A DNA stretch of 32,461 nucleotides, from the NCBI GenBank assembly GCA_018692315.1, contig JABHKC010000183.1, forward strand, positions 1 through 32,461, given 5' to 3'. Of this stretch, positions 1 to 7,891 are shown piece by piece. Source of the DNA: Bacteroidota bacterium. GTDB lineage: Bacteria; Bacteroidota; Bacteroidia; Bacteroidales; JABHKC01. The notes under the pieces are model-generated. The model was not told the origin of the DNA, did not search any database, and worked only from the letters and a program-made list of their open reading frames with translations. The first letter of the stretch is position 1. Every line of letters begins with the position of its first letter. The position numbers were made by a program, and so were the translations under genes.

Positions 1-2703
1 GCCCCAAATGGAAATTGCAAGATTTTTACCTGTATAAACTCCCGATCCTACAAGCAAACCACTCACACTAAATACTCCGATCTCACTAATCATTACCGGT
101 TTTGTTTCCCATGCTGTTTTTGGAATACCCAAAGTCATATTTGAGCCTGTGTTTATTGTTGTTTTGAAATGTTTTGGCTGAGGGATTTGTATGATAGATT
201 TCGAAACATTTGCAGAGTTTGGTGGATAGGTCAAATTAGCTGCATTGTTCATTTTTATTTGATAGCCTTCGCCGGGAACCATATCGCCGAAAACATTAAT
301 TCCATAAGTAGGCCAATAAACCTGCCCTAATGAGTTCTTGACAATCTCAATATCGCTGGTGATTGTACTTAACATTTCGACAATTGGAGCGGCATCGGTT
401 CGCAAATAAGGAATGAGATACCAGCCAAGCGGAATAGGGCAATCTGTTAGTTCGGGAACTATTTCCGATCCGTTTATTGTCAGAATATCAGAGCTTGCCA
501 TTTTTACTTGATAAGCCTGAGTAATTGAATAATCTCCGATTGAATTAACCTGATACGCAGGCCAATAAACCTGACCCATATAGTTTTTAACAATTTCCAC
601 ATTCGAAACTATATCACTCAAAATTGAATCGAATGGCACTTCCAAAGGTGAAATATATGTTGAAAAATAGCACCAGTTCAGCGGCAGAACTATTTGTTGC
701 GATGTTGACATTGTTGAAACAGACAATGAGGATAAACCACTCATTCCATTTACAGCAAAAAACTGTTGGTCGGTCATAGGAGGAACGGGCATGTAGTTGG
801 CATTTACATAATACTCAATACTATCAGAAATATCCCAGATTTTCCATTTAAACATTTCACCATCAGTAAAACCATTATTCATTCCAACTTCTGTACCCCA
901 TGCTGCAATTGAAGTTGTGTTATTTTGCCAAATTTGATATCCGCCGCATGCAAGTGTTCCCAAGGAATCGTAAAATACGCCAATATAATCTCCTGCATCT
1001 ATAGGATTACCATTTATTATAATAGTTACGGTATCAGGAATTAAGATAGTATGATTTGTTGAAGTTACTGTGTATGGCCAATTTGGTGCATTAGGGTCTA
1101 TCGGTTGGTTTATTTCAAAACTGGTATTTATAGTACATCCATTATTATCATATACTACAACTGAATAATTTCCTGCATTTAGACTTGAAATATCTTCAGT
1201 GTTCATTCCGTTCGACCACTGAAAATAGTAAGGACTCGTCCCACCGTCAATTGTCAAGTCAATATCACCATCATTAGCACCAAAGACACTTGCATTGCTT
1301 ACTATCGACGATAAAATAAGTTCTAAAGGTTCAGTTATCTCAATTGTATCCGATATTGTATTTCCATTAAAATCACCAATCGTAACATAATAAAAGCCGG
1401 CTGCCAAATTTGATAAATCCTGAGTCGTATTTCCTGTATTCCACAAATATACATAGGGTGTCGTTCCACCAAAAACCGTAAGATTAATTTCGCCGGATGA
1501 ATCGTTGTAGCAGTTTAAGTCAGAGGTGTTTATCACAACATCAAAATCGGAAAAATAGAAATAATTCGACACAAAAGTTGGTAGTCCTTCTCCACATATC
1601 TCTAAACCTGGAGTTGAAGAAACATCTATATTTATCGCATTTTGGGTAAAAACACTAAGCCCTCCGGTAGATAATGGTGGGCTAATACTAGACAACCAAT
1701 ATTGATCGTCTCTGGCACAGTAAACTTTACTATCTGTGGCAAGCTGAACAGCACCACCATCGCCATAAGTTTGGGATCCTAACCAACCAACTGTAAGGTG
1801 AGAGTTTAAGAAATTGCTTAAGTTAGGTAGTTGATATAAATCCCATTGATGTACTTCGTTATCCCATCTATTTACGGCATATAAATAATGCTCATCTGGC
1901 GAAAATTCACAACCGTAAGCATCACTATATCCGTTTATTGTAATTGGATTTGATAAAATTCCGGTGTTATTATCAAAATTAAATAATTCATAAGTAGCCA
2001 TTCCTTCAATTGCAACAATCAACCGACTACCACTTGGCGATAGTTTCATATAGCCTCGCGAATCAGCAGAAGATCCGCTGTGTACAGTCCCAACATTTGA
2101 TTGCACATATAAACTTATGTCAATATTTGCTGAAGTAATTAGGTAAGAACGAAAAGTATTGTTGTTCCACTCATGAACAACAACCCAATAATCTATTCCA
2201 TTTGCGTGTTTTGTAACTGCAATTTTCTCAGGTGAAGTAGGTAAAATTGGGATGTTTTTTTCCAAAGGATCAATATCGCCGAGCCCACCATTTGCAGTCA
2301 TGTCAATTCTGGAAAATGCTAATCCGCCCGATCCAAGATTATCATCAACTGTGAAAATATAGTATGTGTTTGGGTCATAAGGTTTTGGTACAATTACAGC
2401 AGACATAGTAGATGAGTTATCACCGGTCAGTCCATACCCGTTTGGCATTTGGTTCATATTTGCATCCCAAACAGTAGCCCCATCGCTAAAAAACAACAAG
2501 TTGCAATTTTGATCGCTAATTGTTGCCACTCCTTCGTTAGTAAAAAGGGGGCTACCTCCAACTGCCGATGGAGAAACTGTTACACAATCCCACGAAACGC
2601 CTGCATTTGAACCAAAAATCCAATTACTGGTTTCGCCACTTTGGGCATAGGTGTTTGAGATTAAAATCGAAACTAATAGAAATGTAAAAATCTTTGTTTT
2701 CAT
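1..2703 (-). CDS. Large secreted T9SS-type surface protein, N-terminal 901 codons (3' end outside window)
   Basis: The reading frame is open from an ATG at 2701-2703 to the left edge, so the gene is cut by the window. The start is chosen because it begins a signal peptide (MKTKIFTFLL..., likely cleaved after Ala20 in NTYAQ). Residues about 20-370 read like a beta-propeller of the kind seen at the N terminus of Bacteroidota gliding or adhesion proteins (repeated TYYIFTVDD, HEWNNNTF, YLYAVNRWD segments). Two SprB-like repeats follow at about 393-450 and 470-525 (GGTTPYVYLWNTGNTTQDLS; GGTSPYYFQWSNG). A module at about 540-660 (TNHTILIPDT ... GDYIGVFYDSLGTLACGGY) matches the repeated module of the 1775-aa protein at 25131-30458. 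Two YWPAYQVN/YWPTYGIN segments near residues 714 and 795 and a NTGSNMTL segment follow, again as in that protein. A sorting domain is therefore expected just past the left edge. Role inferred: secreted or cell-surface structural protein or adhesin. Confidence 0.85.
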   Translation of the reverse strand, partial: MKTKIFTFLLVSILISNTYAQSGETSNWIFGSNAGVSWDCVTVSPSAVGGSPLFTNEGVATISDQNCNLLFFSDGATVWDANMNQMPNGYGLTGDNSSTMSAVIVPKPYDPNTYYIFTVDDNLGSGGLAFSRIDMTANGGLGDIDPLEKNIPILPTSPEKIAVTKHANGIDYWVVVHEWNNNTFRSYLITSANIDISLYVQSNVGTVHSGSSADSRGYMKLSPSGSRLIVAIEGMATYELFNFDNNTGILSNPITINGYSDAYGCEFSPDEHYLYAVNRWDNEVHQWDLYQLPNLSNFLNSHLTVGWLGSQTYGDGGAVQLATDSKVYCARDDQYWLSSISPPLSTGGLSVFTQNAINIDVSSTPGLEICGEGLPTFVSNYFYFSDFDVVINTSDLNCYNDSSGEINLTVFGGTTPYVYLWNTGNTTQDLSNLAAGFYYVTIGDFNGNTISDTIEITEPLELILSSIVSNASVFGANDGDIDLTIDGGTSPYYFQWSNGMNTEDISSLNAGNYSVVVYDNNGCTINTSFEINQPIDPNAPNWPYTVTSTNHTILIPDTVTIIINGNPIDAGDYIGVFYDSLGTLACGGYQIWQNNTTSIAAWGTEVGMNNGFTDGEMFKWKIWDISDSIEYYVNANYMPVPPMTDQQFFAVNGMSGLSSLSVSTMSTSQQIVLPLNWCYFSTYISPLEVPFDSILSDIVSNVEIVKNYMGQVYWPAYQVNSIGDYSITQAYQVKMASSDILTINGSEIVPELTDCPIPLGWYLIPYLRTDAAPIVEMLSTITSDIEIVKNSLGQVYWPTYGINVFGDMVPGEGYQIKMNNAANLTYPPNSANVSKSIIQIPQPKHFKTTINTGSNMTLGIPKTAWETKPVMISEIGVFSVSGLLVGSGVYTGKNLAISIWG

Positions 2704-2880
2704 AATCCAAGTTATAAGTTAGAATTTAAAATTTCAAAAAAATCATTATAAAGACAGATATCTTGTATTGAAGTTGCCTATAAAATGTAATTTTTAGAAA
2801 AAAAACAGGATTTTATAGTTTTAAAGGAAAATTGAAAAAATAGATTTATAAATATTTTCTGTAACTAAACAGTATGTTTA

Positions 2881-3003
2881 GGGAACATCTAAAAATGCAA
2901 ATTTCATCGTTGTTTCAAAATTTTAAAATCCTCATTTACAACGGTAAACTGCGGTTTTAAAATTTATTACGCCTTGAAATTTACTATTTTTAGAAGTCCC
3001 CTT
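2881..3003. repeat. 123-bp quasi-palindromic repeat, copy 1 (MITE-like)
   Basis: The copy aligns without gaps to 15659-15781, with about 17 differences in 123 bases. Both ends carry an inverted motif (GGGAACATCTAAAAAT at the left; ATTTTTAGAAGTCCCC at the right), and the interior is also roughly self-complementary around the centre (near CATTTACAACGGTAAACT). No protein is encoded. It looks like a miniature inverted-repeat element or a REP-type palindrome. Target-site duplication is not obvious. Confidence 0.75.
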
Positions 3004-3080
3004 TATATTGTTGATTTTATGATTGCTGCAAAATTTATCGTACCGTAAAAAAGGCTATGTTGTTGATTATGTTTTCTTTG

Positions 3081-3112
3081 CAATGTTCGCGATTTACATC
3101 GTGAACATTGCG
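3081..3112. repeat. Strong 14-bp hairpin
   Basis: GCAATGTTCGCGAT at 3081-3094 pairs with ATCGTGAACATTGC at 3099-3112 across a 4-base TTAC loop; the only imperfection is one G-T pair. Outside it, AAAATTTATCG near 3030 is roughly complementary to CGGTAAATTTTTT near 3112-3124, so the folded unit may be larger. There is no clean U-run, so it is not a typical terminator. Confidence 0.65.
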
Positions 3113-3267
3113 GTAAATTTTTTATTTCACAATAGGAAAGCATATTACAATTTAGTTTCCTACACTAATTACTTATTTCGAATAATTATCATACCACAAG
3201 TTTTAAACTTAAGGCAGAATTTAGGTGTATGACAAGCAACTTGACAAACTTTTCAACTTTCAACTAC

Positions 3268-3708
3268 CTAATCCAACTTCCGTGTCCAAATTGCTGTACG
3301 TCCAAATAGCGTTATTCCAATATATCCGGTAATTTCCAGGACATTGTCATTTTCCAATTCCATTACACAACTGTATGTTTTGCCGTTTTTAGGATCATAA
3401 ATAGTGCCGTCTTCCCATTCGTCATCGTCAAAAACAAAATTTTTCAAAATGACCAATCCAAGTTTTGATTGTTTTCGTTTACTCGGATCAGGATTATTTA
3501 TATCGTATCTTTCAGCATTTTTGTCGAGAATTTCAACTATTTTCCCATTATATTTGTTTCCTACTTTATATATTTCAACAACTCCTTTTTTGTCTTCTGA
3601 AAACCATTTTCCGAGCACTTTGTCTTGTTTGGAAATTTTTTGAGCATTCACCAAATTTGGCAATGCCATAACGGCAACAAGCAATAAAACAAATATCTTT
3701 TTCATCAT
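3268..3708 (-). CDS. DUF2147 family secreted protein
   Basis: A 146-residue protein with a signal peptide (MMKKIFVLLLVAVMALPNLV, cleavage expected near NAQ at residues 21-23). The mature part has the DUF2147 (PF09917) pattern: VLGKWFSEDKKGVVEIYK near the start, YNGKIVEI, a basic NNPDPSKRKQ loop, LGLVIL, then WEDGTIYDPKNGKTYSC and a closing VLEITGYIGI ... GRTAIWTR. Length is normal for the family. The family is a small lipocalin-like beta-barrel, periplasmic or outer-membrane associated, with no established biochemical function. A good Bacteroidota promoter sits 33 bp upstream of the ATG, so the gene is probably transcribed alone. Confidence 0.85.
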   Translation of the reverse strand: MMKKIFVLLLVAVMALPNLVNAQKISKQDKVLGKWFSEDKKGVVEIYKVGNKYNGKIVEILDKNAERYDINNPDPSKRKQSKLGLVILKNFVFDDDEWEDGTIYDPKNGKTYSCVMELENDNVLEITGYIGITLFGRTAIWTRKLD

Positions 3709-3741
3709 AAAAACGTTAAATTATACATATTTCAAAAAAAT

Positions 3742-3770
3742 CAAAAATAGTAAAACTTTCAGTAATTCAA
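3742..3770 (-). promoter_or_regulatory. Bacteroidota-type promoter for the DUF2147 gene
   Basis: Read on the minus strand: TTTG with its TTG at 3770-3768, an 18-bp spacer, then TATTTTTG at 3749-3742, matching the TTG/TAnnTTTG consensus. The -7 box lies about 33 bp upstream of the start codon. Confidence 0.55.
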
Positions 3771-3911
3771 ATTTAATCAAAAATCTCCTTAATTCGGCAT
3801 GGGAGTTTTAGCTCCCTGAGAGACCACAGAATTTCATATAAAAAAGCTATATACATTTGAGCCAAGCTGTTTCTACGGAAATCCGTGTAATTTGCGGGAA
3901 ATAAAAAATTT

Positions 3912-5336
3912 CTACCTTCTGTAAAGATATTCTCCCTTTAAATTTTTGTTTAAAAGTTTGCCGGATTTTATTACAATTTTTCCATTTATGATTACGTATT
4001 CCGGCGAACCAATAGTTTTGAAATTTTCGTATGCGTTATAATCACAATTTTGATGATGAGTTTTTGCCGAAATAGTATTTGATTTTTTAGTATCCCAAAT
4101 CACAATATCGGCATCCGAACCAACATTTATAGCTCCTTTTTTTGGATACATACCAAAATGTTTGGCTGCATTGGTCGAACAAAGTTCCACAAATTTTTGT
4201 TTGCTCAGCAGACCTTCTAAAACTCCATAAGTATAAATTAAACTCAAGCGATGCTCCACCCCGCCAATGCCGTTAGGAATTTTTGTAAAATCTTTGGAAC
4301 CTGTGTTTTTTTGACCGGCAAAATGAAAAGGGCAATGGTCTGTAACAATGGTCTGTACACGTCCGTTAGCGATCGCTTTCCAAAGTTTTTCTTGATGCGA
4401 TTTTTCGCGTAGGGGAGGGCTCATTACATATTTTGCACTTTCAAAATTCTTTAAGTTATAAAGTTTTTCGTCTAAAAGCAGATATTGTGTGCAAGTTTCT
4501 GCAAATATATTTTTGTTTGATTTTTGCGAAAGTTCAATTTGTTCAACCGATTCTTTTGCTGAAACATGAACTATATAAATTTTTGTTTGAAATTTTTCCG
4601 ATAAATTTATAAGAGATTTTACTGCCTCAGATTCTGCTTTCGGAGGCCTCGATTTTGGATGATAAAACGGGGAAAGTTTATTTTTATTTATTAATTCTGA
4701 TTGCATATTTTTTATGATAGTATCATTTTCGCAATGAACACATACAGTTGCATCTAATTTTTTCGCATTTTCTAAAACTTTAGAAAGCTCGTTTTCAGAA
4801 ATGCCAATAGTATCCTGATATGCCAAATATACTTTAAACGAATTAATGCCTTCGTGCTCAACACATTGTCGCATTTCTTTTGCTGTGTTTTTGTTCCATG
4901 AAGTGATGCTCATATGAAACCCATAATCTATGAAACAGTTTTTCGCAATCTGTTTTCTTTCGTTTAGAGCTTCTATTAATGATTGTCCGGGCAAAGGCGT
5001 TACAAAATCGATAATCGAAGTTGTGCCTCCGAAAAGTGCTGCACGACTGCCAGTTTCAAAACTATCGGAAGATTTGCCAAGTGGTGTTTCCAAATCGAAA
5101 TGCACGTGCGGATCTATGCCACCGGGAAAAACCAATTTGTTTTTTGCATTAAGCACAATTGTTTCATTTTCATCGAACTGAATATTATTTCCGATTTCAG
5201 TTATTTTTCCGTTTGACAATAAAATGTCGGCATTAACAGAATCGACTGAATTTACTATTGTGCCGTTAGAAACTATAATGTCTTTAGTGTTTTCATGGGC
5301 TTTTCTATCTGTGTAAGAATTGTCAAATTTGTTCAT
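3912..5336 (-). CDS. hydA: Dihydropyrimidinase / D-hydantoinase-like cyclic amidohydrolase
   Basis: A 474-residue cytosolic metal-dependent amidohydrolase of the dihydropyrimidinase/hydantoinase group, which opens cyclic amide rings (dihydrouracil, dihydrothymine, hydantoins). Visible metal ligands: PGGIDPHVHF (H77, H79), K168 in INSFKVYLAYQ (the lysine carbamylated in this family), H201 in CVHCEN, H257 in IVHVSA and D333 in VTDHCPFH. SPPLR (306-310) and IPNGIGGVEHR are also family marks. Length is normal, with a roughly 18-residue N-terminal extension before the usual DIIVSNGTIV strand. The start overlaps the stop of the upstream gene by 4 bp (ATGA type), so it is translated in an operon with it. 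No dihydropyrimidine dehydrogenase or ureidopropionase is nearby, so the substrate is not fixed; an allantoinase or plain hydantoinase role remains possible. Confidence 0.85.
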   Translation of the reverse strand: MNKFDNSYTDRKAHENTKDIIVSNGTIVNSVDSVNADILLSNGKITEIGNNIQFDENETIVLNAKNKLVFPGGIDPHVHFDLETPLGKSSDSFETGSRAALFGGTTSIIDFVTPLPGQSLIEALNERKQIAKNCFIDYGFHMSITSWNKNTAKEMRQCVEHEGINSFKVYLAYQDTIGISENELSKVLENAKKLDATVCVHCENDTIIKNMQSELINKNKLSPFYHPKSRPPKAESEAVKSLINLSEKFQTKIYIVHVSAKESVEQIELSQKSNKNIFAETCTQYLLLDEKLYNLKNFESAKYVMSPPLREKSHQEKLWKAIANGRVQTIVTDHCPFHFAGQKNTGSKDFTKIPNGIGGVEHRLSLIYTYGVLEGLLSKQKFVELCSTNAAKHFGMYPKKGAINVGSDADIVIWDTKKSNTISAKTHHQNCDYNAYENFKTIGSPEYVIINGKIVIKSGKLLNKNLKGEYLYRR

Positions 5337-5839
5337 ACAATTATTGAAGCTAATTCGTTGTCGTTTGCATCTTCCACTTGTGGAATTTGCATCTGTTTGG
5401 CATTTTCGTCGGCTTTCAGAAAATCCCAGTTTCTACGGGCAGCATTTATCACCATTCCTAAAACAAAGCGAATTGCCAAATATTCCATGTTTTCGGGAAT
5501 ATATGGAATGTCGATTTGCCGGTTTGCCAATTTCGAAAGTCTGATTATCAGTCGTTTTGCTTCATGTTCGTCAATTCCTTTTTCCGAACTTCTGATTAGG
5601 TCGTAGAACTCGTTTGGAAGATTATTGTAGAGGAAAGTATCAATTTTCACTACGATTTTTATAAGTATCTTTTCTTCACCGGTTTCAGTGATTAACGGTA
5701 CGTTAATTTTTGTATTTAGGTTTTTTGCTATTTGTCTGATTTCGTCGAGATTAAGTTTTTGCCGTTTTTTGGGTTTTGCAAAATAACCGGCCAGGAGCTC
5801 TTTAAATTCTTTTACTGTAAGGTCGTTTAAAGTTTTCAT
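5333..5839 (-). CDS. Conserved-looking hypothetical protein, 168 aa
   Basis: I do not recognise a family. The protein is soluble, charged and mostly helical by eye: a basic N-terminal stretch (KPKKRQKLNLDEIRQIAKNL), a central VPLITETGEEKILIKIVVKI strand region, then LIRSSEKGIDEHEAKRLIIR and a hydrophobic MEYLAIRFVLGMVINAARR segment too polar to be a secure membrane helix. The tail is acidic. It lies 18 bp downstream of the 577-aa secreted protein gene and overlaps hydA by 4 bp, so the three probably form one transcript, but the context gives no functional hint. Confidence 0.65.
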   Translation of the reverse strand: MKTLNDLTVKEFKELLAGYFAKPKKRQKLNLDEIRQIAKNLNTKINVPLITETGEEKILIKIVVKIDTFLYNNLPNEFYDLIRSSEKGIDEHEAKRLIIRLSKLANRQIDIPYIPENMEYLAIRFVLGMVINAARRNWDFLKADENAKQMQIPQVEDANDNELASIIV

Positions 5840-5857
5840 ACTGAGGCATTAAAGTTT

Positions 5858-7591
5858 TTATTTTGGTGATTTTGTTTGTTGCAAGTAGGTTGGTTCATCT
5901 CTTAGATGTTCCATGACATTATCAACATCGTGTTTACCAAGCTTAAAATGATTGCGTCCTAAATTATATGAAATAATATCTATGGCAATATCTATGTCGT
6001 TGACATCAGTGCCTGTGGGATTCATGTTTGATGGTCTGGTAACTACTTCTTTCATTCCAAGCATTCTGTGATATTCTTTGAAAAATTGTCTTGGAAATGA
6101 AATACTATTTGTTATATTTGCACCGAGGTTAACATGTTCTCCTGAAGGTAGTATGTGTGTTACTTCTGTGCAATTACTGCTTCCTGGAGAAATGTTAACA
6201 CCTACACTATCGGGTGTGGTTGTGTATGGATTGTAATTAGGAATTGGATAAATGAATTGTTGAGAATGTATTTTTGTAGGAATCCCTGTGTATGATTCAA
6301 ATAAGTTTTCAAGCATTTCAGCACCATCAAGCTGAGCTTGAGAAAAACTAGGACTGTGCCAGACGTGAATAGTATCATATAAAGCAATTTGAATGTTAAA
6401 TCTTCGTATCATTAAAGCAATGTTTTCTGTGGAGATGAAAACTGTTGTGTCGTTTAATCCTGAATGAACTGTGTCAGGGATTAGTGTGTAGTTTTTTTCT
6501 GTTGTTAAAGTGTCTCCATAACCATCGGCTGAAGGAAGAGTTATTTGCATACCTTCCCAAAATTTATAATTATCTTTACCAATACCAATAGTGAATGTTT
6601 CTTCTTCTTCAAGATCTGTAAAAGTTGCAGAACCATCACTGCCCGTTCGTAAACTATCAATGTTTCCTGAAGAATCTTTTATGTAAACTAAAGCACTATC
6701 AATACTTGTTGAATCCATTAAATTCCATGCGTTTATCTTGAAGTTTAGTACTGTGATGGGAACTGGATTAATAAAAATAGGTATGTAACTATTGTCACCT
6801 TCATGAATTGTTAATGTAGTGTCGCCACCATAATAACCTTCAATACTATCCCAACTAACTTTATACGTTGCAGAAGCTGTTTGCAAATTTTTAAAATTAT
6901 ATTCTGAATTGTTTAAAGATGGAGTGTGGTTTTCAAACTCAGGTTTAAAGATTTGACCGATAGGTGAAGTATTAGTTTTTACAAATTTTTGAGTGAAAGA
7001 TTTATTATCATCAGTTTGTACATTAATTAAATAAATTCCATTTGCAAGATCTGAAAGATTATTATAATATTTATTATCTGAAATTTTATCCTGGAATATT
7101 TGTTGACCTGCAATATTGTGAATGAAAATATTTGCATTTATATGTTTTGAAAAGAACATGTTAAAATCACTACCTATGTTTGGTTGAGTCTTAACATTTT
7201 TAAGGAGCTCTTTATTAGTTATGATGTTTAAAGTATCGATAGTTGTAGTGTCGATGTATGTGGTGTCGATTCTGACAGGAAGAGAAAAATCAAGCATTGA
7301 AGAAAGACCCATATTATACTCAAAAACAGTATCTGGTGTGAATTCTTCCATATCAAGAGGTTTAAGCTTAAGTGCTAAATTAGGAATTGAGTATCCTGTT
7401 TCATCATTAAAAAGATGTAATGTTCCTGTTCCCCAGAGAATATCTGATTCGATGACTTGAGCTTGAGATTGGTTTGAGATACTAACTGCCATAATTGTTC
7501 CAAGAATTGCTAAGGAGATTGGCTTAAACGCCACTTTAGCCCCTTTTCGGGCATATTTGCCAAGTTTTCCCATGGTGTCTAACAGATTCAT
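5858..7591 (-). CDS. Secreted protein with internal sorting-domain-like module and degenerate metalloprotease-like C terminus
   Basis: 577 residues. The N terminus has a basic stretch (MGKLGKYARKGAKVAFK) before a hydrophobic signal core (ISLAILGTIMAVSI), with cleavage likely near QSQAQ at residue 45. Residues about 150-207 (INANIFIHNIAGQQIF ... GIYLINV ... KFVK) look like a T9SS type A sorting domain, but it is internal rather than terminal. Residues about 280-372 resemble a carboxypeptidase regulatory-like beta-sandwich (VYIKDSSGN, GSATFTDLEEEETFTIGI). In the last 180 residues KEYHRMLGM (505-513) and PSNMNP (520-525) line up with the HExxHxxG and Met-turn of matrixin-like metalloproteases, but both histidine positions are Lys and Arg. 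If the alignment is right it is a pseudoenzyme. First gene of the run leading to hydA. Confidence 0.7.
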   Translation of the reverse strand: MNLLDTMGKLGKYARKGAKVAFKPISLAILGTIMAVSISNQSQAQVIESDILWGTGTLHLFNDETGYSIPNLALKLKPLDMEEFTPDTVFEYNMGLSSMLDFSLPVRIDTTYIDTTTIDTLNIITNKELLKNVKTQPNIGSDFNMFFSKHINANIFIHNIAGQQIFQDKISDNKYYNNLSDLANGIYLINVQTDDNKSFTQKFVKTNTSPIGQIFKPEFENHTPSLNNSEYNFKNLQTASATYKVSWDSIEGYYGGDTTLTIHEGDNSYIPIFINPVPITVLNFKINAWNLMDSTSIDSALVYIKDSSGNIDSLRTGSDGSATFTDLEEEETFTIGIGKDNYKFWEGMQITLPSADGYGDTLTTEKNYTLIPDTVHSGLNDTTVFISTENIALMIRRFNIQIALYDTIHVWHSPSFSQAQLDGAEMLENLFESYTGIPTKIHSQQFIYPIPNYNPYTTTPDSVGVNISPGSSNCTEVTHILPSGEHVNLGANITNSISFPRQFFKEYHRMLGMKEVVTRPSNMNPTGTDVNDIDIAIDIISYNLGRNHFKLGKHDVDNVMEHLRDEPTYLQQTKSPK

Positions 7592-7645
7592 CCTACTTTT
7601 GTTTTTTTAAATCTAAAGAAAGTCATTCTTTTGTTAAAGTTTTTA

Positions 7646-7891
7646 TCATTGCTTGTATTTTGCTTCTCTAAGCCCTTGTTGATAACCTTGTTCATAAGCA
7701 TATGTTAAAGTATTATATAAATCTCTTATTCGATGCAATTCTGCTTCAAAAAGTTTAGGTTCTTCATTTTTAAAATTAGATTCATCTAAAAAATCGAATA
7801 TTTCATTGTAAATATTCATATCAAGGTATCTTTCGCCATTTTTATCGTAGAAAACATCTAATTTTTGATTTACCCAATCACAATAATCCAT
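7646..7891 (-). CDS. Small Rpn-associated protein, 81 aa
   Basis: An 81-residue acidic protein overlapping the 3' end of the Rpn-family gene by 14 bp. Its C terminus (AYEQGYQQGLREAKYK) resembles the helical tail usual in Rpn/PD-(D/E)XK transposase-family proteins (EGxxEGxxEG type). It may be a helper protein or a detached fragment of a second Rpn copy. It has no promoter of its own that I can see, so it is probably co-translated. Function unknown. Confidence 0.55.
   Translation of the reverse strand: MDYCDWVNQKLDVFYDKNGERYLDMNIYNEIFDFLDESNFKNEEPKLFEAELHRIRDLYNTLTYAYEQGYQQGLREAKYKQ

Larger units (their letters stand above)
2704..3267. other. Non-coding stretch with a repeat and a strong hairpin
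   Basis: This 564-bp gap lies between two minus-strand genes. It holds copy 1 of the 123-bp palindromic repeat (2881-3003) and a 14-bp hairpin (3081-3112). I see no credible gene: the only long frame (about 3023-3232, plus) needs a TTG start and lies across the hairpin. The first 100 bases upstream of the left-hand gene are plain AT-rich DNA with no clear promoter. Confidence 0.6.

Noticed and set aside
3023-3232. 69-aa plus-strand reading frame with hydrophobic stretches
   Set aside because: It needs a TTG start, lies across the hairpin at 3081-3112 and right after a MITE-like repeat, and matches no family I know. Hydrophobic residues come from T-rich DNA.
3801-3816. GGGAG-TTTTAG-CTCCC hairpin as terminator of the hydA gene
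   Set aside because: The stem is only 5 bp and no U-run follows it on the minus strand.
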